Positions 23,601 through 37,600 of a stretch of 64,000 nt of DNA are shown here, one piece after another. The translations under genes and the position numbers were made by a program. A model generated the notes under the pieces. The model ran no database searches. It saw only the letters and a program-made list of their open reading frames with translations, and was not told the origin of the DNA. Origin of the DNA: Saposhnikovia divaricata (taxonomy: Eukaryota; Streptophyta; Magnoliopsida; Apiales; Apiaceae). The DNA is taken from positions 4,464,001 through 4,528,000 of the forward strand of contig JAZHRN010000139.1 of assembly GCA_036435485.1 (NCBI GenBank), written 5' to 3'. Within the stretch, counting starts at the first letter, position 1, and every line of letters starts with the position of its first letter.

Positions 23601-26600
23601 AATATGTAAAAATATCCATAAAATGGTCCGACTCGATTTTTAACAATATCCCGTGTACTAACCCCTTTGAGGATTATCCGAAAACCAAGTTTCAGTCATT
23701 TCAGCCCCGATTCAGGTCCGACTGGCACCAAATAAAATTTCGTTGAATTCCAATAACCCATAGGAACAAAATATGTAAAAATATCCACAAAATGGTCCGA
23801 CTTGATTTTTAACAATATCCCGTGTACTAACCCCTTTGAGAAGTTTCCGAAAACCGAGTTTCGATCATATCAGCTCCGATTCCGGTCCGAACTCCGTTAA
23901 ATAAAATTGTGTTGAATTCCAATAACCCATAGGAACAAAATATGTAAAAATATCCATAAAATGGTCCGACTCGATTTTTAACAATATCCCGTGTACTAAC
24001 CCCTTTGAGGATTATCCGAAAACCGAGTTTCAGTCATTTTAGCCCCGATTCAGGTCCGAATGGCACCAAATAAAATTTCATTGAATTCCAATAACCCATA
24101 GGAACAAAATATGTATAAATATCCACAAAATTGTCCGACTTGATTTTTAACAATATCCCGTGTACTAATCCCTTTGAGAAGTTTCCGAAAACCGAGTTTC
24201 GATCATATCAGCTCCGATTCCGGTCCGAACTTCGTTAAATAAAATTGCGTTGAATTCCAATAACCCATAGGAACAAAATATGTAAAAATATCCATAAAAT
24301 GGTCCGACTCAATTTTTAACAATATCCCGTGTACTAACCCCTTTGAGGATTATCCGAAAACCGAGTTTCAGTCATTTCAGCCCCGATTCAGGTCCGACTC
24401 GCACCAAATAAAATTTCGTTGAATTCCAATAACCCATAGGAACAAAATATGTAAAAATATATATAAAATGGTCCAACTCGATTTTTAACAATATCCCGTG
24501 TACTAACCCCTTTCAGGATTATCCGAAAACCGAGTTTCAGTCATTTCAGCCCCGATTCAGGTCCGAATGGCACCAAATAAAATTTCATTGAATTCCAATA
24601 ACCCATTGGAACAAAATATGTAAAAATATCCATAAAATGGTCCAACTCGATTTTTAACAATATCCCGTGTACTAACCCCTTTGAGGATTATCCGAAAACC
24701 GAGTTTCAGTCATTTCAGCCCCGATTCAGGTCCGAATGGCACCAAATAAAATTTCATTGAATTCCAATAACCCATAGGAACAAAATATGTAAAAATATAC
24801 AGAAAATGGTCCGACTTGATTTTTAACAATATCCCGTGTACCAACCCCTTTGAGAAGTTTCCGAAAACCGAGTTTCTATCATATCAGCTCCAATACCGGT
24901 CCGAACTCCGTTAAATAAAATTGTGTTGAATTCCAATAACCCATAGGAACAAAATATGTAAAAATATCCATAAAATGGTCCGACTCAATTTTTAACAATA
25001 TCCCGTGTACTAACCCCTTTGAGGATTATCCGAAAACCGAGTTTCAATCATTTTAGCCCCGATTCAGGTCCGAATGGCACCAAATAAAATTTCATTGAAT
25101 TCCAATAACCTATTGGAACAAAATACGTAAAAATATCCATAAAATGGTCTGACTCGATTTTTAACAATATCCCGTGTACTAACCCCTTTGAGGATTATCC
25201 GAAAACCGAGTTTCAGTCATTTCAGCCCCGATTCAGGTCCGAATGGCACCAAATAAAATTTCATTGAATTCCAATAACCCATAGGAACAAAATATGTAAA
25301 AATATCCAAAAAATTGTCCGACTTGATTTTTAACAATATCCCGTGTACTAATCCCTTTGAGAAGTTTCCGAAAACCGAGTTTCGATCATATCAGCTCCGA
25401 TTCCGGTCCGAACTTCGTTAAATAAAATTGCGTTGAATTCCAATAACCCATAGGAACAAAATATGTAAAAATATCCATAAAATGGTCCGACTCGATTTTT
25501 AACAATATCCCGTGTACTAACCCCTTTGAGGATTATCCGAAAACCGAGTTTCATTCATTTCAGCCCCGATTCAGGTCCGACTCGCACCAAATAAAATTTC
25601 GTTGAATTCCAATAACCCATAAGAACAAAATATGTAAAAATATCCATAAAATGGTCCGACTCGATTTTTAACAATATCCCGTGTACTAATTCCTTTCAGG
25701 ATTATCCGAAAACCGAGTTTCAGTCATTTCAGCCCTGATTCAGGTCCGAAATGCACCAAATAAAATTTCATTGAATTCCAATAACCCATAGGAACAACAT
25801 ATGTAAAAATATCCACAAAATTGTCCGACTTGATTTTTAACAATATCCCGTGTACTAATCCCTTTGAGAAGTTTCCGAAAACCGAGTTTCGATCATATCA
25901 GCTCCGATTTCGGTCCGAACTTCGTTAAATAAAATTGCGTTGAATTCCAATAACCCATAGGAACAAAATATGTAAAAGTATCCATAAAATGGTCCGACTC
26001 AATTTTTAACAATATCCCGTGTACTAACCCCTTTGAGGATTATCCGAAAACCGAGTTTCTGTCATTTCAGCCCCGATTCAGGTCTGACTGGCACCAAATA
26101 AAATTTCGTTGAATTCCAATAACCCATAGGAACAAAATATGTAAAAATATCCACAAAATGGTCCGACTTGATTTTTAACAATATCCCGTGTACTAACCCC
26201 TTTAAGAAGTTTCCGAAAACCGAGTTTCGATCATATCAGCTCCGATTACGGTCCGAACTCCGTTAAATAAAATTGTGTTGAATTCCAATAACCCATAGGA
26301 ACAAAATATGTAAAAATATCTATAAAATGGTCCGACTTGATTTTTAATAATATCTCGTGTACTAACCCCTTTGAGGATTATCCGAAAACCGAGTTTCAGT
26401 CATTTCAGCCCCGATTCAGGTCCGACTGGCACCAAATAAAATTGTGTTGAATTCCAATAACCCATAGGAACAAAATATGTAAAAATATGAATAAAATGGT
26501 CCGACTTGATTTTTAACAATATCCCGTGTACAAACCCCTTTGAGGATTATCCGAAAATCGAGTTTCAGACATTTCAGCCCCGATTCAGGTCCGAATGGCA

Positions 26601-27725
26601 CCAAATAAAATTTCATTGAATTCCAATAACCCATTGGAACAAAATATGTAAAAATATCCATAAAATGGTCCGACTCGATTTTTAACAATATCCCGTGTAC
26701 TAACCCCTTTGAGGATTATCCGAAAACCGAGTTTCCGTCATTTCAGCCCCGATTCAGGCCCGAATGGCACCAAATAAAATTTCATTGAATTCCAATAACC
26801 AATAGGAACAAAATATGTAAAAAAATCCAGAAAATGGTCCGACTTGATTTTTAAAAATATCCCGTGTACTAACCCCTTTGAGAAGTTTCCGAAAACCGAG
26901 TTTCGATCATATCAGCTCCGATTCCGGTCCGAACTCCGTTAAATAAAATTGTGTTGAATTCCAATAACCCATAGGAACAAAATATGTAAAAATATCCATA
27001 AAATGGTCCGACTCAATTTTTAACAATATCCCGTGTACTAACCCCTTTGAGGATTATCCGAAAACCGAGTTTCAGTCATTTCAGCCCCGATTCAGGTCCG
27101 AATGGCACCAAATAAAATTTCATTGAATTCCAATAACCCATAGGAACAAAATATGTAAAAATATCCACAAAATTGTCCGACTTGATTTTTAACAATATCC
27201 CGTGTACTAATCCCTTTGAGAAGTTTCCGAAAACCGAGTTTCGATCATATCAGCTCCGATTCCGGTGCGAACTTCGTTAAATAAAATTGCGTTGAATTCC
27301 AATAACCCATACGAACCAAATATGTAAAAATATCCATAAAATGGTCCGACTCGATTTTTAACAATATCCCGTGTACTAACCCCTTTGAGGATTATCCGAA
27401 AACCGAGTTTCATTCATTTCAGCCCCGATTCAGGTCCGACTCGCACCAAATAAAATTTCGTTGAATTCCAATAACCCATAGGAACAAAATATGTTAAAAT
27501 ATCCATAAAATGGTCCGACTCGATTTTTAACAATATCCCGTGTACTAACCCCTTTCAGGATTATCCGAAAACCGAGTTTCAGTCATTTCAGCCCCGATTC
27601 AGGTCCGAATGGCACCAAATAAAATTGTGTTGAATTCTAATAACCCATAGGAACAAAATATGTAAAAATATCCATAAAATGGTCCGACTTGTTCTTTAAC
27701 AATATCCCGTGTATTAACCCCTTTG
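20628..27725 (+). repeat. Region II long block, copy 2 (42 monomers, 7098 bp)
   Basis: Second copy of 13192-20627. It is two monomers shorter: monomer 20966 joins the first part of the 13530-type monomer (GAATGG, TTCATTG) to the end of the 13868-type monomer (CTAACCCCTTTGAG). This fits a deletion of exactly one A-B dimer with the breakpoint between about 21029 and 21124. Copy-specific changes include ACCAATAGG near 22744, ATGTATAAAT near 24112 and AAAATCGAG near 26556. After 27725 the sequence continues into region III instead of a third copy. Confidence 0.86.
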
Positions 27726-30700
27726 AGGATTATCCGAAAACCGAGTTTCAGTCATTTCAGCCCCGATTCAGGTCCGAATGGCACCAAATAAAATTTCATT
27801 GAATTCCAATAACCCATTGGAACAAAATATGTAAAAATATCCATAAAGTGGTCCGACTCGATTTTTAACAATATCCCGTGTACTAACCCCTTTGAGGATT
27901 ATCCGAAAACCGAGTTTCAGTCATTTCAGCCCCGATTCAGGTCCGAATGGCACCAAATAAAATTTCATTGAATTCCAATAACCCATAGGAACAAAATATG
28001 TAAAAATATCCAGAAAATGGTCCGACTTGATTTTTAACAATATCCCGTGTACTAACCCCTTTAAGAAGTTTCCGAAAACCGAGTTTCGATCATATCAGCT
28101 CCGATTACGGTCCGAACTCCGTTAAATAAAATTGTGTTGAATTCCAATAACCCATAGGAACAAAATATGTAAAAATATCCATAAAATGGTCCGACTTGAT
28201 TTTTAATAATATCTCGTGTACTAACCCCTTTGAGGATTATCCGAAAACCGAGTTTCAGTCATTTCAGCCCCGATTTAGGTCCGACTGGCACCAAATAAAA
28301 TTGTGTTGAATTCCAATAACCCATAGGAACAAAATATGTAAAAATATGAATAAAATGGTCCGACTTGATTTTTAACAATATCCCGTGTACTAACCCCTTT
28401 GAGGATTATCCGAAAACCGAGTTTCAGACATTTCAGCCCCGATTCAGGTCCGAATGGCACCAAATAAAATTTCATTGAATTCCAATAACCCATTGGAACA
28501 AAATATGTAAAAATATCCATAAAATGGTCCGACTCGATTTTTAACAATATCCCGTGTACTAACCCCTTTGAGGATTATCCGAAAACCGAGTTTCCGTCAT
28601 TTCAGCCCCGATTCAGGCCCGAATGGCACCAAATAAAATTTCATTGAATTCCAATAACCAATAGGAACAAAATATGTAAAAAAATCCAGAAAATGGTCCG
28701 ACTTGATTTTTAAAAATATCCCGTGTACTAACCCCTTTGAGAAGTTTCCGAAAACCGAGTTTCGATCATATCAGCTCCGATTCCGGTCCGAACTCCGTTA
28801 AATAAAATTGTGTTGAATTCCAATAACCCATAGGAACAAAATATGTAAAAATATCCATAAAATGGTCCGACTCGATTTTTAACAATATCCCGTGTACTAA
28901 CCCATTTGAGGATTATCCGAAAACCGAGTTTCAGTCATTTCAGCCCCGATTCAGGTCCGAATGGCACCAAATAAAATTTCATTGAATTCCAATAACCCAT
29001 AGGAACAAAATATGTAAAAATATCCACAAAATTGTCCGACTTGATTTTTAACAATATCCCGTGTACTAATCCCTTTGAGAAGTTTCCGAAAACCGAGTTT
29101 CGATCATATCAGCTCCGATTCCGGTCCGAACTTCGTTAAATAAAATTGCGTTGAATTCCAATAACCCATACGAACAAAATATGTAAAAATATCCATAAAA
29201 TGGTCCGACTCGATTTTTAACAATATCCCGTGTACTAACCCCTTTGAGGATTATCCGAAAACCGAGTTTGCTTCATTTCAGCCCCGATTCAGGTCCGACT
29301 CGCACCAAATAAAATTTCGTTGAATTCCAATAACCCATAGGAACAAAATATGTAAAAATATCCATAAAATGGTCCGACTCGATTTTTAACAATATCCCGT
29401 GTACTAACCCCTTTCAGGATTATCCGAAAACCGAGTTTCAGTCATTTCAGCCCCGATTCAGGTCCGAATGGCACCAAATAAAATTGTGTTGAATTCTAAT
29501 AACCCATAGGAACAAAATATGTAAAAATATCCATAAAATGGTCCGACTTGTTCTTTAACAATATCCCGTGTATTAACCCCTTTGAGGATTATCCGAAAAC
29601 CGAGTTTCAGTCATTTCAGCCCCGATTCAGGTCCGAATGGCACCAAATAAAATTTCATTGAATTCCAATAACCCATTGGAACAAAATATGTAAAAATATC
29701 CATAAAATGGTCCGACTCGATTTTTAACAATATCCCGTGTACTAACCCCTTTGAGGATTATCCGAAAACCGAGTTTCAGTCATTTCAGCCCCGATTCAGG
29801 TCCGAATGGCACCAAATAAAATTTCATTGAATTCCAATAACCCATAGGAACAAAATATGTAAAAATATCCAGAAAATGGTCCGACTTGATTTTTAACAAT
29901 ATCCCGTGTACTAACCCCTTTTAGAAGTTTCCGAAAACCGAGTTTCGATCATATCAGCTCCAATACCGGTCCGAACTCCGTTAAATAAAATTGTGTTGAA
30001 TTCCAATAACCCATAGGAACAAAATATGTAAAAATATCAATAAAATGGTCCGACTCAATTTTTAACAATATCCCGTGTACTAACCCCTTTGAGGATTATC
30101 TGAAAACCGAGTTTCAGTCATTTTAGCCCCGATTCAGGTCCGAATGGCACCAAATAAAATTTCTTTGAATTCCAATAACCCATTGGAACAAAATATGTAA
30201 AAATATCCATAAAATGGTCCGACTCGATTTTTAACAATATCCCGTGTACTAACCCCTTTGAGGATTATCCGAAAACCGAGTTTCAGTCATTTCAGTCCCG
30301 ATTCAGGTCCGAATGGCACCAAATAAAATTTCATTGAATTCCAATAACCCATAGGAACAAAATATGTAAAAATATCCACAAAATTGTCCGACTTGATTTT
30401 TAACAATATCCCGTGTACTAATCCCATTGAGAAGTTTCCGAAAACCGAGTTTCGATCATATCAGCTCCGATTCCGGTCCGAACTTCGTTAAATAAAATTG
30501 CGTTGAATTCCAATAACCCATACGAACAAAATATGTAAAAATATCCATAAAATGGTCCGACTCGATTTTTAACAATATCCCGTGTACTAACCCCTTTGAG
30601 GATTATCCGAAAACCGAGTTTCATTCATTTCAGCCCCGATTCAGGTCCGACTCGCACCAAATAAAATTTCGTTGAATTCCAATAACCCATAGGAACAAAA

Positions 30701-31612
30701 TATGTAAAAATATCCATAAAATGGTCTGACTCGATTTTTAACAATATCCCGTGTACTAACCCCTTTCAGGATTATCCGAAAACCGAGTTTCAGTCATTTC
30801 AGCCCCGATTCAGGTCCGAATGGCACCAAATAAAATTGTGTTGAATTCTAATAACCCATAGGAACAAAATATGTAAAAATATCCATAAAATGGTCCGACT
30901 TGATTTTTAACAATATCCCGTGTATTAACCCCTTTGAGGATTATCCGAAAACCGAGTTTCAGTCATTTCAGCCCCGATTCAGGTCCGAATGGCACCAAAT
31001 AAAATTTCATTGAATTCCAAAAACCCATTGGAACAAAATATGTAAAAATATCCATAAAATGGTCCGACTCGATTTTTAACAATATCCCGTGTACTAACCC
31101 CTTTGAGGATTATCCGAAAACCGAGTTTCAGTCATTTCAGCCCCGATTCAGGTCCGAATGGCACCAAATAAAATTTCGTTGAATTCCAATAACCCATAGG
31201 AACAAAATATGTAAAAATATCCATAAAATAGTCTGACTCGATTTTTAACAATATCCCGTGTACTAACCCCTTTCAGGATTATCCGAAAACCGAGTTTCAG
31301 TCATTTCAGCCCCGATTCAGGTCCGAATGGCACCAAATAAAATTGTGTTGAATTCTAATAACCCATAGGAACAAAATATGTAAAAATATCCATAAAATGG
31401 TCCGACTTGATTTTTAACAATATCCCGTGTACTAACCCCTTTGAGGATTATCCGAAAACCGAGTTTCAATCATTTTAGCCCCGATTCAGGTCCGAATGGC
31501 ACCAAATAAAATTTCATTGAATTCCAATAACCTATTGGAACAAAATACGTAAAAATATCCATAAAATGGTCCGACTCGATTTTTAACAATATCCCGTGTA
31601 CTAACCCCTTTG

Positions 31613-33470
31613 AGGATTATCCGAAAACCGAGTTTCAGTCATTTCAGCCCCGATTCAGGTCCGAATGGCACCAAATAAAATTTCATTGAATTCCAATAAC
31701 CCATAGGAACAAAATATGTAAAAATATCCAAAAAATTGTCCGACTTGATTTTTAACAATATCCCGTGTACTAATCCCTTTGAGAAGTTTCCGAAAACCGA
31801 GTTTCGATCATATCAGCTCCGATTCCGGTCCGAACTTCGTTAAATAAAATTGCGTTGAATTCCAATAACCCATAGGAACAAAATATGTAAAAATATCCAT
31901 AAAATGGTCCGACTCGATTTTTAACAATATCCCGTGTACTAACCCCTTTGAGGATTATCCGAAAACCGAGTTTCATTCATTTCAGCCCCGATTCAGGTCC
32001 GACTCGCACCAAATAAAATTTCGTTGAATTCCAATAACCCATAAGAACAAAATATGTAAAAATATCCATAAAATGGTCCGACTCGATTTTTAACAATATC
32101 CCGTGTACTAATTCCTTTAGGATTATCCGAAAACCGAGTTTCAGTCATTTCAGCCCTGATTCAGGTCCGAATGGCACCAAATAAAATTTCATTGAATTCC
32201 AATAACCCATAGGAACAACATATGTAAAAATATCCACAAAATTGTCCGACTTGATTTTTAACAATATCCCGTGTACTAATCCCTTTGAGAAGTTTCCGAA
32301 AACCGAGTTTCGATCATATCAGCTCCGATTTCGGTCCGAACTTCGTTAAATAAAATTGCGTTGAATTCCAATAACCCATAGGAACAAAATATGTAAAAGT
32401 ATCCATAAAATGGTCCGACTCAATTTTTAACAATATCCCGTGTACTAACCCCTTTGAGGATTATCCGAAAACCGAGTTTCTATCATTTCAGCCCCGATTC
32501 AGGTCTGACTGGCACCAAATAAAATTTCGTTGAATTCCAATAACCCATAGGAACAAAATATGTAAAAATATCCACAAAATGGTCCGACTTGATTTTTAAC
32601 AATATCCCGTGTACTAACCCCTTTAAGAAGTTTCCGAAAACCGAGTTTCGATCATATCAGCTCCGATTACGGTCCGAACTCCGTTAAATAAAATTGTGTT
32701 GAATTCCAATAACCCATAGGAACAAAATATGTAAAAATATCCATAAAATGGTCCGACTTGATTTTTAATAATATCTCGTGTACTAACCCCTTTGAGGATT
32801 ATCCGAAAACCGAGTTTCAGTCATTTCAGCCCCGATTCAGGTCCGACTGGCACCAAATAAAATTGTGTTGAATTCCAATAACCCATAGGAACAAAATATG
32901 TAAAAATATGAATAAAATGGTCCGACTTGATTTTTAACAATATCCCGTGTACAAACCCCTTTGAGGATTATCCGAAAACCGAGTTTCAGACATTTCAGCC
33001 CCGATTCAGGTCCGAATGGCACCAAATAAAATTTCATTGAATTCCAATAACCCATTGGAACAAAATATGTAAAAATATCCATAAAATGGTCCGACTCGAT
33101 TTTTAACAATATCCCGTGTACTAACCCCTTTGAGGATTATCCGAAAACCGAGTTTCCGTCATTTCAGCCCCGATTCAGGCCCGAATGGCACCAAATAAAA
33201 TTTCATTGAATTCCAATAACCAATAGGAACAAAATATGTAAAAAAATCCAGAAAATGGTTCGACTTGATTTTTAAAAATATCCCGTGTACTAACCCCTTT
33301 GAGAAGTTTCCGAAAACCGAGTTTCGATCATATCAGCTCCGATTCCAGTCCGAACTCCGTTAAATAAAATTGTGTTGAATTCCAATAACCCATAGGAACA
33401 AAATATGTAAAAATATCCATAAAATGGTCCGACTCGATTTTTAACAATATCCCGTGTACTAACCCCTTTG
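31613..33470 (+). repeat. 11-monomer HOR, copy in block 1 (1858 bp)
   Basis: Eleven monomers, in marker order: CCAAAAAATTG; B; CATTCATTT with CATAAG; CCCTGATT with AACAACATATG; GATTTCGG B; CTATCATTT; GATTACGG B; ATATGAATAAAATGG; CAGACATTT; CCGTCATTT with CAGGCCCG; B with TTCCAGTCC. A second round starts at 33471 and is cut off after seven monomers by the 6927-bp junction. Confidence 0.85.
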
Positions 33471-34565
33471 AGGATTATCCGAAAACCGAGTTTCAGTCAT
33501 TTCAGCCCCGATTCAGGTCCGAATGGCACCAAATAAAATTTCATTGAATTCCAATAACCCATAGGAACAAAATATGTAAAAATATCCAAAAAATTGTCCG
33601 ACTTGATTTTTAACAATATCCCGTGTACTAATCCCTTTGAGAAGTTTCCGAAAACCGAGTTTCGATCATATCAGCTCCGATTCCGGTCCGAACTTCGTTA
33701 AATAAAATTGCGTTGAATTCCAATAACCCATAGGAACAAAATATGTAAAAATATCCATAAAATGGTCCGACTCGATTTTTAACAATATCCCGTGTACTAA
33801 CCCCTTTGAGGATTATCCGAAAACCGAGTTTCATTCATTTCAGCCCCGATTCAGGTCCGACTCGCACCAAATAAAATTTCGTTGAATTCCAATAACCCAT
33901 AAGAACAAAATATGTAAAAATATCCATAAAATGGTCCGACTCGATTTTTAACAATATCCCGTGTACTAATTCCTTTAGGATTATCCGAAAACCGAGTTTC
34001 AGTCATTTCAGCCCTGATTCAGGTCCGAATGGCACCAAATAAAATTTCATTGAATTCCAATAACCCATAGGAACAACATATGTAAAAATATCCACAAAAT
34101 TGTCCGACTTGATTTTTAACAATATCCCGTGTACTAATCCCTTTGAGAAGTTTCCGAAAACCGAGTTTCGATCATATCAGCTCCGATTTCGGTCCGAACT
34201 TCGTTAAATAAAATTGCGTTGAATTCCAATAACCCATAGGAACAAAATATGTAAAAGTATCCATAAAATGGTCCGACTCAATTTTTAACAATATCCCGTG
34301 TACTAACCCCTTTGAGGATTATCCGAAAACCGAGTTTCTATCATTTCAGCCCCGATTCAGGTCTGACTGGCACCAAATAAAATTTCGTTGAATTCCAATA
34401 ACCCATAGGAACAAAATATGTAAAAATATCCACAAAATGGTCCGACTTGATTTTTAACAATATCCCGTGTACTAACCCCTTTAAGAAGTTTCCGAAAACC
34501 GAGTTTCGATCATATCAGCTCCGATTACGGTCCGAACTCCGTTAAATAAAATTGTGTTGAATTCC

Positions 34566-34618
34566 AATAACCCATAGGAACAAAATATGTAAAAATATCC
34601 ATAAAATGGTCCGACTTG
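34566..34618 (+). other. Crossover junction of the 6927-bp duplication
   Basis: Monomer 34484 is chimeric. Its first part is the GATTACGG B type, with GAATTCC at 34565. Its end has GTTCTTTAAC (from 34618) and GTATTAACC, which elsewhere belong to an A subtype with GAATTCT. Between bases 34566 and 34618 the two parents are identical, so the exchange lies there. A and B monomers were thus joined in register within shared sequence, keeping the monomer at 169 bp. Confidence 0.85.
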
Positions 34619-34652
34619 TTCTTTAACAATATCCCGTGTATTAACCCCTTTG

Positions 34653-37600
34653 AGGATTATCCGAAAACCGAGTTTCAGTCATTTCAGCCCCGATTCAGGT
34701 CCGAATGGCACCAAATAAAATTTCATTGAATTCCAATAACCCATTGGAACAAAATATGTAAAAATATCCATAAAGTGGTCCGACTCGATTTTTAACAATA
34801 TCCCGTGTACTAACCCCTTTGAGGATTATCCGAAAACCGAGTTTCAGTCATTTCAGCCCCGATTCAGGTCCGAATGGCACCAAATAAAATTTCATTGAAT
34901 TCCAATAACCCATAGGAACAAAATATGTAAAAATATCCAGAAAATGGTCCGACTTGATTTTTAACAATATCCCGTGTACTAACCCCTTTAAGAAGTTTCC
35001 GAAAACCGAGTTTCGATCATATCAGCTCCGATTACGGTCCGAACTCCGTTAAATAAAATTGTGTTGAATTCCAATAACCCATAGGAACAAAATATGTAAA
35101 AATATCCATAAAATGGTCCGACTTGATTTTTAATAATATCTCGTGTACTAACCCCTTTGAGGATTATCCGAAAACCGAGTTTCAGTCATTTCAGCCCCGA
35201 TTTAGGTCCGACTGGCACCAAATAAAATTGTGTTGAATTCCAATAACCCATAGGAACAAAATATGTAAAAATATGAATAAAATGGTCCGACTTGATTTTT
35301 AACAATATCCCGTGTACTAACCCCTTTGAGGATTATCCGAAAACCGAGTTTCAGACATTTCAGCCCCGATTCAGGTCCGAATGGCACCAAATAAAATTTC
35401 ATTGAATTCCAATAACCCATTGGAACAAAATATGTAAAAATATCCATAAAATGGTCCGACTCGATTTTTAACAATATCCCGTGTACTAACCCCTTTGAGG
35501 ATTATCCGAAAACCGAGTTTCCGTCATTTCAGCCCCGATTCAGGCCCGAATGGCACCAAATAAAATTTCATTGAATTCCAATAACCAATAGGAACAAAAT
35601 ATGTAAAAAAATCCAGAAAATGGTCCGACTTGATTTTTAAAAATATCCCGTGTACTAACCCCTTTGAGAAGTTTCCGAAAACCGAGTTTCGATCATATCA
35701 GCTCCGATTCCGGTCCGAACTCCGTTAAATAAAATTGTGTTGAATTCCAATAACCCATAGGAACAAAATATGTAAAAATATCCATAAAATGGTCCGACTC
35801 GATTTTTAACAATATCCCGTGTACTAACCCATTTGAGGATTATCCGAAAACCGAGTTTCAGTCATTTCAGCCCCGATTCAGGTCCGAATGGCACCAAATA
35901 AAATTTCATTGAATTCCAATAACCCATAGGAACAAAATATGTAAAAATATCCACAAAATTGTCCGACTTGATTTTTAACAATATCCCGTGTACTAATCCC
36001 TTTGAGAAGTTTCCGAAAACCGAGTTTCGATCATATCAGCTCCGATTCCGGTCCGAACTTCGTTAAATAAAATTGCGTTGAATTCCAATAACCCATACGA
36101 ACAAAATATGTAAAAATATCCATAAAATGGTCCGACTCGATTTTTAACAATATCCCGTGTACTAACCCCTTTGAGGATTATCCGAAAACCGAGTTTGCTT
36201 CATTTCAGCCCCGATTCAGGTCCGACTCGCACCAAATAAAATTTCGTTGAATTCCAATAACCCATAGGAACAAAATATGTAAAAATATCCATAAAATGGT
36301 CCGACTCGATTTTTAACAATATCCCGTGTACTAACCCCTTTCAGGATTATCCGAAAACCGAGTTTCAGTCATTTCAGCCCCGATTCAGGTCCGAATGGCA
36401 CCAAATAAAATTGTGTTGAATTCTAATAACCCATAGGAACAAAATATGTAAAAATATCCATAAAATGGTCCGACTTGTTCTTTAACAATATCCCGTGTAT
36501 TAACCCCTTTGAGGATTATCCGAAAACCGAGTTTCAGTCATTTCAGCCCCGATTCAGGTCCGAATGGCACCAAATAAAATTTCATTGAATTCCAATAACC
36601 CATTGGAACAAAATATGTAAAAATATCCATAAAATGGTCCGACTCGATTTTTAACAATATCCCGTGTACTAACCCCTTTGAGGATTATCCGAAAACCGAG
36701 TTTCAGTCATTTCAGCCCCGATTCAGGTCCGAATGGCACCAAATAAAATTTCATTGAATTCCAATAACCCATAGGAACAAAATATGTAAAAATATCCAGA
36801 AAATGGTCCGACTTGATTTTTAACAATATCCCGTGTACTAACCCCTTTTAGAAGTTTCCGAAAACCGAGTTTCGATCATATCAGCTCCAATACCGGTCCG
36901 AACTCCGTTAAATAAAATTGTGTTGAATTCCAATAACCCATAGGAACAAAATATGTAAAAATATCAATAAAATGGTCCGACTCAATTTTTAACAATATCC
37001 CGTGTACTAACCCCTTTGAGGATTATCTGAAAACCGAGTTTCAGTCATTTTAGCCCCGATTCAGGTCCGAATGGCACCAAATAAAATTTCTTTGAATTCC
37101 AATAACCCATTGGAACAAAATATGTAAAAATATCCATAAAATGGTCCGACTCGATTTTTAACAATATCCCGTGTACTAACCCCTTTGAGGATTATCCGAA
37201 AACCGAGTTTCAGTCATTTCAGTCCCGATTCAGGTCCGAATGGCACCAAATAAAATTTCATTGAATTCCAATAACCCATAGGAACAAAATATGTAAAAAT
37301 ATCCACAAAATTGTCCGACTTGATTTTTAACAATATCCCGTGTACTAATCCCATTGAGAAGTTTCCGAAAACCGAGTTTCGATCATATCAGCTCCGATTC
37401 CGGTCCGAACTTCGTTAAATAAAATTGCGTTGAATTCCAATAACCCATACGAACAAAATATGTAAAAATATCCATAAAATGGTCCGACTCGATTTTTAAC
37501 AATATCCCGTGTACTAACCCCTTTGAGGATTATCCGAAAACCGAGTTTCATTCATTTCAGCCCCGATTCAGGTCCGACTCGCACCAAATAAAATTTCGTT

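Larger units (their letters stand above)
27726..34652 (+). repeat. Region III 41-monomer block, copy 1 (6927 bp)
   Basis: First copy of a tandem block of 41 monomers (41 x 169 minus 2, from two 168-bp monomers starting 31951 and 33809 that end CCTTTAGG). Rare marks are TAAAGTGG near 27845, GATTTAGG near 28274, CCCATTTGAGG near 28902, GAGTTTGCTTC near 29265, TCTGAAAACC near 30099, CAGTCCCG near 30295, ATCCCATTGAG near 30421, AAAATAGTCTG near 31226 and TTCCAGTCC near 33342. All recur 6927 bp downstream. A-family monomers outnumber B by roughly two to one. Most A copies here have B-like 3' halves. Confidence 0.9.
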
